From positions 26,994 through 90,993 of the forward strand of contig JAGFNQ010008758.1 of NCBI GenBank assembly GCA_024364735.1: DNA of 64,000 nucleotides, written 5' to 3'. Positions 11,801 through 21,030 of the stretch are shown here, piece by piece. The DNA comes from Boesenbergia rotunda. Its lineage: Eukaryota; Streptophyta; Magnoliopsida; Zingiberales; Zingiberaceae. The translations under genes were made by a program, and so were the position numbers. The notes under the pieces were generated by a model, which saw nothing but the letters and a program-made list of their open reading frames with translations, did no database searches and was not told the origin of the DNA. Position 1 is the stretch's first letter. Every line of letters starts with the position of its first letter.

Positions 11801-11908
11801 CTACCATTGTTACCAAAAGATACATTACCTCTATTTTTTACTTTGAAGGGTAGTGAATAAAGATCTATCACCGGTCATATGCTTGGAGCACCCACTATTA
11901 ACGAACCA
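8827..11908 (-). pseudogene. pol: Element A pol: protease, integrase, RT, RNase H (broken)
   Basis: In minus-strand order: a protease motif at 11908-11867 reads WFVNSGCSKHMTGD, where the catalytic Asp of the usual D-S-G is Asn (codon 11897-11899). Next come the GAG-pre-integrase zinc region (CDACQMGKQTKSSHKGK) and the integrase core with HMDLF, RSDHGGEF and NGVVERKNR supplying the DDE residues. The reverse transcriptase has [27 protein letters not shown] and a YVDD segment near 9750. RNase H has [24 protein letters not shown] and [14 protein letters not shown]. Stops and frameshifts separate these blocks near 11505, 11040, 10470, 10180 and 9780. Protein order and motifs are those of Sirevirus copia elements. 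It cannot encode a working polyprotein. Confidence 0.9.
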
Positions 11909-12109
11909 AGTTGATAGATGCTCCCCCTCAATCAAAGCCTACACAATACGAAAAATGGAGGATTTAGGTACCCAAATCTTGGGACCTAAAGCATCTACAA
12001 TGCATTACTTAGGCACCCATGCCTTCACCACTTTCTTTTGAGCCCTAGAAGTCTTAGGCGATCTCACATGAGTCCTAGACATCAAAGAAACAAAGGTTGG
12101 TTCTTGAGG

Positions 12110-13277
12110 TCAGTAACCTATACCGGCCTTGTTGTAAACCACCCTTTGTGCATTTAAAATCATATCTAAAGTCTTAGTGCTAGTTGAGAATTTCTCAAGA
12201 ATATTCTTGAGTCTCTCAACCTCACTTTTCAAGGTTTTGTTCTCATCTTCTAACACTTCTACATGCAAATCATCAATATCCTCATCCTTAGAGGATTTCA
12301 ATTGTTCTACTTCTACTTTCAATGATTTAACCTTTTCTTTTGACTTCTTTAACAATTCGGTTAAACATGCAATAGTTCTATAACATTTGTCTAGTTCGGG
12401 AGAAATTAGCTCTTCATCATCTGAAGATGATGAAGCCGCGTTTGAGGAGTCCATGGATTCATCACTGCTTTCTTGATCTTCAATGGCCATGAGTGCTACA
12501 TGGCGAGTACTCTTCTCCTCCTTCTCTTCTTCGGAAGAACTAGAGGACGATTTATCCCATGTGGCCTTCAAGGCCTTCTTCTTCTTCTTTGATTTCTCCT
12601 CCTTCTTCTTTACCTTTGGGCAATCATTCTTGTAGTGCCCTTTCTTGCTACACTCAAAGCAAGTAACATTAGTTTTATCAATTTTAACTTCACTAGGGTT
12701 ACCTTTGCCCTTGTAGCGCCGGCTCTTCCTCTTCATCCTCCTTACAAAGTTGGCCATCTCGGAGGAAGAAGACTCGCTACCATCCTCCTCGGACTCGGAC
12801 TCGGATGAAGATGAAGAAACCTCCTTCTCCTTCTTCTTTTCCTTCTTTGTCTTGGTCTTGTCTCCTGCCACAAGAGCAATCCCCTCCTCCTTGGGGCCTT
12901 TGTTAGCCATTTCATGTAGCTCCATTTCACAAAATAAATCATCCAATTTGACAATTGACAAGTCCTTAGAAACTTTGTAAGCATCCACCATGGATGACCA
13001 CAAGACATTCCTTGGAAAAGCTTTTAGCACGTACCTTAAAAGGTCGCGGTTCTTGACCTTTTCGTCAATGGAGTGAAGACCGTTGAGAACTTCTTTGAAT
13101 CTACTATGAAGCTCACTTACCGTTTCACTCTCCTTCATGGAGAGATTTTGTAGTTGATTAAGGAACAAGTCCCTCTAGGCTATCCTTGAGTACCGGGTGC
13201 CTTCATGAAGCTCGATGAGCTTGTTCCATAGATCCTTTGCGCTTGTGAAGGGACAAACTTTGATTAGTAGGTCCTTG
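12110..13277 (-). pseudogene. gag: Element A gag, 3' part
   Basis: The minus-strand frame encodes a copia-type nucleocapsid: a core ending in MKESETVSELHSRFKEVL and RDLLRYVLKAFPRN, a Ser/Glu/Lys-rich acidic linker, a CCHC zinc knuckle (CFECSKKGHYKNDC), then a Glu/Lys coiled-coil ending in NKAGIGY. A TGA follows; beyond it, in the same frame, lies a WVPK module typical of the Sirevirus gag-pol linker. The 5' part continues on the far side of element B at 22372-22455. A stop near 13170 splits the frame. Its closest relative in the window is the F gag at 47965. Confidence 0.85.
13273..13277. repeat. Left target-site duplication of element B (CCTTG)
   Basis: CCTTG immediately precedes the LTR start TGTTGG and is repeated at 22367-22371 after the other LTR end CCAACA. 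Removing one copy and everything between them rejoins the element A gag frame. Confidence 0.95.
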
Positions 13278-13388
13278 TGTTGGTGCAGAATACACTCAAG
13301 TCAAACCTGTGTTTTGATAATGGCAACAGAGGTTAAAAGTTAACTCTTACTTGTTTTCTAACAAGTGACTCTAGTGTGCAGGAAAAGT

Positions 13389-13644
13389 TCTAGCGAAGGA
13401 CTGCTATGCACTGGCGAAGGAAAGCCAGGGTAAAAAGCCCTAGCAAAGGACTGCTAGGCACTGGCGAAGGAATGCCAGAGTCAAAAGCCCTAGCGAAGGA
13501 CTGCTAGGCGCTAGGCGAAGGACAGCCTGGGACTGAAGCCCTAGCGAAGGAATGCTATGCACTGAGCGAAGGGTAGCTCGGCATCCAAGACCTGACAAAG
13601 GACCGTCAGGCAAAAGTCCAACCAGAGGAACGGTTGGCATCAGG
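13389..13644 (+). repeat. Hairpin array with constant loop, LTR B 5' copy
   Basis: About ten adjacent short inverted repeats share an 8-base loop close to RAAGGAMY, but their stems differ and stay complementary: CTGGC/GCCAG, CCTAGC/GCTAGG, CTAGGC/GCCTGG, CTGAGC/GCTCGG, CCTGAC/GTCAGG and CCAACC/GGTTGG. A similar array occupies the same place in the LTRs of C and G. The pattern of changed but compensated stems suggests selection for structure, or expansion of a unit followed by paired change. Confidence 0.85.
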
Positions 13645-13878
13645 TAAATTCTCCCGAGAGGAGTAGGTGAGGACGCGTTCCCCATCGAGGGAATAGTAGG
13701 CGTCGGTTCGACCTAGGGCTCCACTTTGGAGACCAAAGTTAGAACCAAGACAGCTAAGGCTGTATAAACTAACCACTTAATGTTTTGTTGTGTTTTTGGA
13801 CTAACCCTGGATGCAGGACCGAAGGAACGAGTGTCTGCAGCTCAGAGAGCCTCAAAGGAGTGAGGCAACAGCTGACCA

Positions 13879-14175
13879 GGGCGCCCGGAGTGTCCCGGGC
13901 GCCCCCAAGGTGAACACAAAACACACAAGCAAAAAGTACGCTTCGACAGTACATCCTGCGGGCGCCCCCTGCGCTGCGGGCGCCCCCAGGGCCAGCTACC
14001 GAAGCTCCCTTCGAAGCCAAGCAGATAACGCTTTGACCCGGTCAATCCGGGCGCCCCGAGCGCTCCGGGCGCCCCAGTCAAAGCGGATCCCGAAGATAAG
14101 GGGATCAGACACTGACCGAGACTTTGGCGGATCAAAGGCCACGTGGGGGGCGCCCCCGATGTCCCGGGCGCCCCC
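13879..14175. repeat. GGGCGCCC palindrome pairs upstream of the LTR B TATA box
   Basis: Four pairs of GGGCGCC(C) sites are separated within a pair by about 10-12 bases that are often themselves complementary (for example CGG...CCG). They are strongly CpG-rich in contrast to the surrounding DNA. The last pair ends 8 bases before the TATA box. Confidence 0.85.
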
Positions 14176-14180
14176 AGGCC

Positions 14181-14190
14181 CTATATAAAG
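14181..14190 (+). promoter_or_regulatory. TATA box, LTR B 5' copy
   Basis: CTATATAAAG lies just downstream of the palindrome array and about 400 bases before the LTR end. It is the likely core promoter for the genomic transcript. Confidence 0.75.
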
Positions 14191-14597
14191 GGCCCTCGAC
14201 TAAGGCTTCAGTGCATCACTTGGAATCAACACTTCTACGCTCTTTCGCTCTCACGCCTTGCTCCGGAAACTGCCCAACTCGAGCCGACGACGTCCTGCTG
14301 CTCCAAAAAGGTCAATCTACTCGGACGTCGGTAAAGAAGAGCGATTTTCAATTTACTGCACTTACTCTATAATCAATATTTGTAAATTGTTTTTGCGCCT
14401 ATATAGAGTTGCCCAAAGTAAACGGTCAATGACCGTGGGCCTTGGAGTAGGAGTCGACCCAGGCTCCGAACCAAGTAAAACCTCCCGTGTTTTCGTTGTG
14501 TGTTTTTAACTTCCGCTGTGCAACTTCTCTTAGTTATTAAATCCGAAAGTTTTCCGATATTCACCCCCCCCTCTATCGGTTTTCTCGATCCAACAAG

Positions 14598-14609
14598 TGG
14601 TATCAGAGC
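14598..14609 (+). other. Element B primer-binding site
   Basis: TGGTATCAGAGC, two bases after the LTR end, matches initiator Met tRNA. Confidence 0.9.
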
Positions 14610-14772
14610 GGGGAAGTTCAAACATGGTGCAACCACCAGTTTGAAAATTTTTTTTCGGATTTTTATTTCTTATTCTCATTCGAATTTTTTTTATTATTTT
14701 ATTATCCTTATCCCGCACTACTAATCCAAAACCAAGTCTTGGGATATTTTTTAGTTTTCCTTTACAGAACAA

Positions 14773-16961
14773 ATGGCCATGCAAGAGGGATTTAGCACCG
14801 CCAGACCTCCACTCTTCAGTGGAGAAGACTTTTCCTACTGGAAAAGTCGTATGGAGGTCCACCTGAAAACTCAGGTGGACATGTGGATCATCATCCAGTC
14901 CGGTCTGGAGATCCCCAAAAACGCCGAAGGACTTCCTCAAAGCTACACAGAGTGGGACACCGCTCTGAAACGAAAAATCGAAGCCGACGCTAGGGATGGC
15001 AATTTTCCCCGCGGATTTGGATATCCGCGGGGAAAATCCGAAACGGGGAGGGTTTGGGGAGATATTATCGGGTTTGGATTCGGGTTCGGGGATTTTTAAA
15101 AATCCCCGAAATAGATTGGGGCGGGTATGGGGATGCTATCTCCATCCCCGAACCCGCCCCGATATCTTAAATAATAATAAAATATTAATAATTATTAAAA
15201 TACTTCAATAATATTAATATTAAAGATGTGTAAAAACCCTAATGAGTATCGCTCACTAGTCACTCGCCGCCTTCCATAAGTTGAAAATCTCATTGTTTTT
15301 ATAACCATGCTTGAGAAATCCCATTTTTTTTTTTAACTTGGAAAAAAATGGATATTTCAAGCGGGGATGGGGACGGGGATGGAGATTTACTCCCCGCGGG
15401 TTCGGGGACGGGGATTCCCCGATTAAGTAGAGGCGGGGATGGGGACGGGTTCGGGGATGGAGATTTATTTCGGGTACGGGTATGGGGATGGCAAACCCGT
15501 CCCCGACCCGCCCCATTGCCATCCCTAGCCGACGCTAAAGCGACTCAGACTCTTCAATGCGAATTAACGAAAGAGGAGCTGAACCGCGTGGGCCCCTTCA
15601 ACAGTGCGAAGGAGCATTGGGCAAAATTGATCGAGCTGCAAGAAGGGACATCAGATACTCGGATCAGTAAGAGGGACCTGCTCCTGAACAAACTCTACAC
15701 CATCAAGATGGCTGACAACGAAACAGCAGCCCAGCTCCACGCACGAATCCAAGAGCTGATGAACGACCTTCACACTATAGGTCACAAGGTTGAAAATCGT
15801 GACTTAATAAGGTATGCCTTAAACGCTTTCCCTAGAAACACCTTGTGGGCATCTATGGTAGATGCATATAAGGTCTCAAGGGATCTTTCAAAAATAAAAT
15901 TAGACGAATTGTTTTCCGAACTAGAACTGCACGAACAAACTAACACCAATATGGTCAAGAAAGGTATTGCTTTCGTTGCAGGTAAGACTGGAAGGACAAC
16001 AAAGAAGAAGCCTGAACCTGAACCCGAGTCTAACTCAGACTCAGACTCAGAAGACGAAGAAGGAGATCAAACTAAGCTGGTCCGACTAGCCCAAAGCTAC
16101 TACAAGGAGCTGAAGAACCGAACCAACAAACGGAAAATCGGCCGAAGAAAGGACGAACCAGCTGAACCCGCAAACAAGCCCAATGTGACCTGCTATGAGT
16201 GCAAGAAAAAGGGCCACTACAAGTCAGAGTGTCCTAACCTAAAGGAGACTAAAAAGACGAGAAGAAAGAAAGCACTGCAAGCAACCTGGGATGAATCTTC
16301 CTCAGAAGAAGAAGAAGACGCACCCCAGTCCAACCTCCTAGCTCTGACCGCCTCAGAAGAAGTCGGAACCGAGTCAGAGTCAGAACAGGACGACGGCAAG
16401 CTAACCTTCTCAGAAGATGGCGAAATCAAGGTGAGTGGTTTTAATAGAAGTCAGTTAAACGATTTAATTTCTTACCTTTCTCGAGATTTGGCGAAAGCCA
16501 AGCTCCGAGTCGAATCCCTCCGACAGGAAGTAAAACTCCTGAAAGAGGGAGCTGACTCTAAACCCTTAACCGAGAAGGTTCAGGAAGGAACTCCTACTCA
16601 AGTTGAAAAACTTGAAAAGGAGAACTCGTCCCTGAAAACTCAGGTTAAGGATCTTAGATCAGCTTTAGAACGATTTACATCTGGTTCCAAGGGTCTTGAC
16701 ATGATCCTTGGAAAACAGAAATCAGTTCTAAATCGATCCGGACTGGGCTATAGAACCAAATCCCGGCAAAGATCTTACCTTGCTGTACTGAATCAGTCCA
16801 GAGGTAAAATTCAGGCATGGGTACCCAAATTGTGCCTGAACAAACCGACTGGATCAAATCAGTATTGGATCCCCAAGGACAAGATTCACATCTTGCCTAA
16901 TCATTACCGTGGCTTTAGTCCAGGGGGAGCCAAACTGAAAACTATATTTATTGTTAGATAA
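14773..16961 (+). pseudogene. gag: Element B gag, split by a MITE
   Basis: ATG at 14773 begins MAMQEGFSTARPPLFSG, a Sirevirus gag start. The frame is open to 14990, is interrupted by the MITE at 14991-15535 (element plus one target duplication, 545 bases, which also shifts frame), and resumes in the original phase at 15536, running to a stop at 16959-16961. Without the insert it would be about 547 residues. Features in order are the gag core (RDLIRYALNAFPRNTLWASMVDAY), an acidic Ser/Asp/Glu stretch, a CCHC knuckle (CYECKKKGHYKSEC), a coiled-coil and WVPK/WIPK modules. Apart from the MITE it has no stops, so the element may have been functional until the MITE arrived. Confidence 0.9.
14991..15527. 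mobile_element. hAT-type MITE, 537 bp, with 8-bp target duplication
   Basis: Termini TAGGGATGGCAAT and ATTGCCATCCCTA are perfect inverted repeats. The element is flanked by GCCGACGC at 14983-14990 and 15528-15535, an exact 8-bp duplication, the size typical of hAT elements. The interior is made of G-rich GGGGATGGGGACGGG and C-rich counterparts around an AT-rich centre, and can fold back over much of its length. It encodes no transposase. Open frames reading through it are by-products. Confidence 0.93.
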
Positions 16962-17635
16962 GATATTTGCTTGCAATATGATTGTTTGCTTGTTTATTTA
17001 ATTCCTGCAATTTACCATGCTTAAACTTAGGCTAGTTTAAGGACTAAACAAACTTAACTGAAACTTGACAATATAGTATTGGGTGGAGGTGAGATGATAG
17101 TACGTTAGGGAAGCCAATTTGGCGGAACTAGCTGAAGCTACCGATCCAAGACCCAAACTAGTTAGACCAGAAATTTTTCAAAGAATAATTTTGAAAATGA
17201 AATTTCATTAAAAGGCTTTGTCAAGGAAAGGGTGGATGATCCCATAAGGCTACGGCCAAAGAAGGCCTAGTGCCTCGCCAAGACCTGGAAGCCAATTTTT
17301 GAAATTCAAATTCAAATTATTTTTTATCAAGTTCGAATCTAACACAAAATTTCAGTTAATTGTAGATTTAAACATCTTCTCAAAAATTTCAAAATTAATT
17401 AAGTTTTCAAAATTTAAGTGTTTTCAAAACTAATTAAGTAAGTTTTCAAAATTTAATTGTTTCCAAAATTAATCAAAAATTTTCAAAACAGTCTTAACTA
17501 TCAAAACCTGTCTCACGAAAACTATAAGGCTAACGTGATTGAAAATCCTAGACTAGGTGAGACAGTAGGATTAAGACTCAATTAGAAATTCTTTTGATAC
17601 TTATACTATGAGATAATCTTGTATGTAAGATCATA
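16962..17635 (+). other. Element B spacer after gag
   Basis: Non-coding sequence shared with element C (minus strand, about 29760-29100), including GGCTAACGTGATTGAAAA near 17530. Similarity stops near 17575, which marks the left breakpoint of the pol replacement. Confidence 0.7.
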
Positions 17636-17795
17636 ATCAAACCACGGTCAACATAGTCAAACCATGGTCAACATAGTCAAACCATGGTCAACATAGTCAA
17701 ACCATGGTCAAAGTGGTCAAAGCATGATTAACACGGTCAAACCACAGTCAAAACAGTCAAATCAATTCAAACCATGGTCAAACCGATTAAACCAT
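17636..17795 (+). repeat. 20-bp tandem repeat with CCATGGTCAA core
   Basis: AAACCATGGTCAACATAGTC is repeated about three times nearly exactly, then decays into AAACCACAGTCAA and AAACCATGGTTAA variants. It lies between the breakpoint and the internal palindrome array and is absent from element C. Confidence 0.85.
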
Positions 17796-17839
17796 GGTTA
17801 AAGGTAGACAAGACACAAAATTTGTCTTTACCCACTCTA

Positions 17840-18092
17840 TTCCGGGCGCCCGGGACCACACGGGCGCCCCCTCCATTATCTTTTTCCTACCCTCGAGACA
17901 AAAAGCTACCTATGCCCTTGACCAGGGCGCCCGGAACCATGCGGGCGCCCCCATCACACTCTTTGCAGCAAAAGTTGCAAAAGCAGCCTGTTAAGGGCGC
18001 CCGGGCTGTCCCGGACGCCCCCAACCAGCCGAATTACTGCCTTTGGCAGTAAGCACTAACCAGGGCGCCCGGAAGCTCCCGGGCGCCCCCAT
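17840..18092. repeat. Internal GGGCGCCC palindrome pairs in element B
   Basis: Four pairs of GGGCGCCC sites (one site decayed to GGACGCCC) are arranged as in the LTR and end about 13 bases before an internal TATA box. This duplicates the LTR promoter layout inside the element. Confidence 0.85.
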
Positions 18093-18100
18093 GGAAATGC

Positions 18101-18110
18101 CTATATAAGG
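18101..18110 (+). promoter_or_regulatory. Internal TATA box of element B
   Basis: CTATATAAGG follows the palindrome pairs and precedes an ATG at 18204 by about 95 bases, with a pyrimidine-rich leader between. Position and context mirror the LTR TATA box at 14181. Confidence 0.7.
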
Positions 18111-18203
18111 CACTCGAATCCCCCCTCTCTTCCCACACCAAAATCAACCTCCTTCTTCACTTCTTTCTCTTCAAGAAGACCTTGCAAGTCCTCATCCTCA
18201 ACT

Positions 18204-19354
18204 ATGCCTCCCCGAGCTGCCCGGTATAATTATTATTTAATTTTCTTGCATTTAAATTATTTTTTAATGCAATATATTTATGCTTCCTTTAATTTTCTTA
18301 ACTTAGAAGACGCCGACCAAACCCGGCCAACCCCGGTGCCGAACCTAGTCCGGACCCTAGATTCCCTACCCTAGAGTTATGTAATAGGTTTGCACAAACC
18401 ATTTACAAGCCTATTAAAACAAGTTATCTTAATAGGCACTTCTTCACCCAATCATGCCCCGTAGCTATGAATATTATCAGCTTCTATCAATTAGATAATC
18501 TTGTCTTCTGCACTCATACCATTAATGAATCCTTATGTGCAGAGTTTTACAACAACATTATTCGACAAGATAATCTAATGTTTCACATTACTGTCCAAGG
18601 GATCCCTCTGACTATCACCCCTACTTTGTTGAACCGATTCCTAAGACTGCGACCTTCTTAGTCCACATTTTGTTGCTACCCTCCTAGGAACCCCCCTTTT
18701 GATCCTCCCTACTCAGACATTACCCTAGATACCATCCACTCCTATTTCTATAGGGCAGACCTCCCCGCAAATAGACGTTTCCAAGCCGTTGAACTTCAGG
18801 CACAGGACTATGCCTTGTATAGAGTCCTGGTTCGCTGTATCCTACCACTCTCCACCAGAGATCTCGGGACTATGCGACCCTTTTATGATTTCCTTCTATA
18901 TGCCCTTGTCCATCACCTTGATATAGACATTGGACTGCATATGTTTCATACCATTCTGCATGCGTCCAGTGTCACGACCCAGGGACGAGTGCGCACACCA
19001 TTTTGCCACATCATCACATCCCTCCTTCATCACCACGGTCACGACATTACCGTGGGTGAAATAACTGCTATGACTGACTTTGACGAAATAGGATTTAGGA
19101 ACTTCTCGTTAGCGGGTCTAGAGGTGTCGGCCACCGGGGTTCTTACTTGGAGACGACAGCAGGCCGGAGCTCCGATCGACTCAGACGAGGAGGTCAACGT
19201 CGACGTCGGAGACATAGCTGCAGCTGCCCGAGCACACATCGACGAGCCTGCTCCACCGACACTCTACGAGAGGGTGACATATTTAGAGACAAAGGTTCAG
19301 AGCCTTCGAGAGGAGGTCGAGGCCTATCATATTGAGCAGATGGACGCTCGTTGA
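18204..19354 (+). pseudogene. Intron-containing extra gene of element B (putative plant transposon protein domain)
   Basis: Exon 1 is 18204-18223 (MPPRAAR). An 83-base intron (18224-18306) begins GT and ends AG, and exon 2 runs 18307-19354. Splicing joins the two into one frame of about 355 codons, broken only by TAG at 18659-18661 (codon 125). The N-terminus is Arg/Pro-rich. The central region (MRPFYDFLLYALVHHL, then PFCHIITSLLHHHGHDIT) fits the putative plant transposon protein domain, and the C-terminus is an acidic segment plus a coiled-coil (ERVTYLETKVQSLREEVE). It replaces pol between gag and the polypurine tract. A related gene sits downstream of pol in element A. Its function is unknown; a single stop in an otherwise clean frame suggests recent inactivation, or an allele that is intact elsewhere. 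Confidence 0.65.
18224..18306 (+). other. Candidate intron in the element B extra gene
   Basis: GTATAATT donor and AACTTAG acceptor enclose an AT-rich 83-base segment. Its removal restores one frame from MPPRAAR into the conserved exon 2. Confidence 0.6.
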
Positions 19355-20260
19355 GCCGATCGAGAAGTGGCTGACGCACGATTCATCGAAATGATGGCAC
19401 GATTCGATTCATGGCAGCCTGGCCCATCTGATCATCCCGATCCTTCGTCTTAGATTCACTTAGCATTATACCTATTTGACTGCCCCTACTCAGTAGGGTT
19501 GACTTATGTTTGACTATATGACTATGTTGACTATTTTATGAGTATTTTTAATTCAGCAGTTAGGATTGTGCTCTGTAGAATAGATTAACTTTATTTATTT
19601 TTTTTTCTCTACTTGATTTAAAAATTTGTTTCTAAAAATAGAATTTGAAAAACTGTTTTACTTAATTTCAAAATCAGTTTTCATTTTCGACTTAGTTTTA
19701 TTTCAAAACTACCCCCCTTCAAAACTAGGGCTTTTTCGAAAATGGACTTAGCCTAGGCCCTAACCCTAGAACTGCATGCACCTATAGACTTAGAAGCCAG
19801 CATCTCACAAGCACCTTAGGGTACTTTTGGTTGATAACCTAGAAAGGGTTGAGATGCTTAGGTCTTTGCCTTAATTCAAGATGCTTTAAGTCAGTGCATC
19901 TGCAGTAATTGGGGCACTAAATACAACTTACATAGCAATCAAGTTAAGTGTCATGCTTAAAAAATCTAACTTGAACAGAAACACTTAACTTGACTAACCC
20001 TAGCAAAAACTACTGTTTATAATAGTTAGTAAGTAGCTAATTGGGTTAGACAGGTCCCTACTGAGAAAATTGACTGATTTAGTTTAAGTCTAATTATGAA
20101 TTGGTTCAGTACAGCAAAAATCTTACTCATTTCCTTTATGCAAGCTTATTTCTGTTATATTTATCTATTTTGATATATGACAAAGGGGGAGAGATAGGAA
20201 AGGAGAGAGTAAAGTAAAATTAATATTTTTTTAACTCTATCCTTTATTCAAAAAGTTTTC
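19355..20260 (+). other. Element B non-coding 3' region
   Basis: No coding frame. From about 19550 it matches the reverse complement of the element C region 25990-25320, including TAGGTCTTTGCCTTAATTCA and the GGGACCTGTCTAACCC-like segment. It marks the right breakpoint of the pol replacement. Confidence 0.7.
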
Positions 20261-20264
20261 AAAA

Positions 20265-20885
20265 ATTTTCTTATTCAAAATTTTCAAAAATACTTAAGCG
20301 TTTCAAAATTAACTAAAGTACTTAAGTTCTTAAAGCTTTCAAAATTTTTACTTAAGCTTTCAAAATTTTGCTAAGTACTCAAGCCTTTCAAAATTTTCTA
20401 ACTTAAGCTTGTCAAAAATTTTTTAAACTTCTATAAGTACTTTAAGTTTCTCAAAACTTTTTTTGCTCTACTCAGTACTTTAAGATTCTCAAAACTGTAT
20501 AAGTACAATGTTACTAAGTACTTAGGTTTTTTTTAAAAGTACTTAAGTTTTCCAAATGTACTTTATTTATTAAGTACTTAAATTTTTTAAAAATTATTAA
20601 GTACTTAAGTTTTTCAAATGTACTTGATTTATTAAGTACTTAAATTTTCAAATTTATTAAGTACTTAAGTTTTCCAAATGTACTAAAGTGTTTCAAAGTT
20701 TACTAAGTACTTAAGCTTTTTAAATCCTACTAAGTACTTAAGCTAACACTTTCAAAACTTTTAAATACCTTAAAACTTAAAGCTTCAAACTTTTTAAGTA
20801 CTCCAAAAAAAAACTCTCCTATGTACTTTTAACTTAAGTTATTAAAAGATTTCTAAGTACCTAAAACTTAAGTTTTCAAAGTACA
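20265..20885. repeat. AAGTACTTAA array near element B polypurine tract
   Basis: More than fifteen occurrences of TTAAGTACTT or close variants, separated by (T/A)TTTTCAAA, fill about 600 bases. AAGTACTT is a perfect palindrome. The same array lies at the same relative place in C and, more weakly, in G. Confidence 0.85.
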
Positions 20886-21016
20886 AGTAAAGTTTTTTTA
20901 ACCCCACGAATTTTTGAAAAATCTAGGGGGAGATTCCTTCCAGGGGGAGGGAACAAACTTTAACCTTTTTAATGCTTACTTAAACTTAACTTTTTGAACT
21001 AGGGTTGCCATAAATC

Positions 21017-21030
21017 AAAAAGGGGGAGAT
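21017..21030 (+). other. Element B polypurine tract
   Basis: AAAAAGGGGGAGAT directly precedes the 3' LTR start TGTTGG. A related purine run (CTAGGGGGAGATTCC) occurs about 90 bases upstream, consistent with the multiple tracts reported for Sireviruses. Confidence 0.85.

Larger units (their letters stand above)
5753..13277 (-). mobile_element. Element A: Sirevirus-type Ty1/copia, main part
   Basis: Reading on the minus strand, the order is gag (13277 leftward), protease-integrase-RT-RNase H, an extra intron-containing gene, a polypurine tract and an LTR end. This is the Sirevirus plan, with coding sequence downstream of pol. The LTR is represented only by 5753-5905 because element E cuts it. 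The gag is cut at 13277 by element B and continues at 22372-22455, where D cuts it again. The LTR end matches that of element F (GTTGACAGCG/ATTTTAGTTTAG-like sequence), placing A and F in one family. All genes contain frameshifts or stops, and the protease has lost its catalytic Asp. Confidence 0.85.
13278..14595 (+). repeat. Element B 5' LTR (1318 bp)
   Basis: It begins TGTTGGTGCAG and ends GATCCAACA, directly followed by the primer-binding site. It holds the hairpin array (13389-13644), four pairs of GGGCGCCC palindromes (13879-14175) and a TATA box (14181-14190). It is about 18 bases shorter than the 3' LTR because one GGGCGCC unit is missing. Confidence 0.95.

Noticed and set aside
13811..14188. 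Open frames of up to 125 codons across the GC-rich LTR of B (and equivalents in C and G)
   Set aside because: They arise because GGGCGCC repeats lack stop codons; composition is Gly/Ala/Pro/Arg low complexity, several frames are open at once, and the region is promoter.
15348..15535. N-terminal part of the long open frame starting at 15348 as a real gag start
   Set aside because: This part is the right half of the MITE; the true gag ATG is 14773 and the frame only happens to be open.
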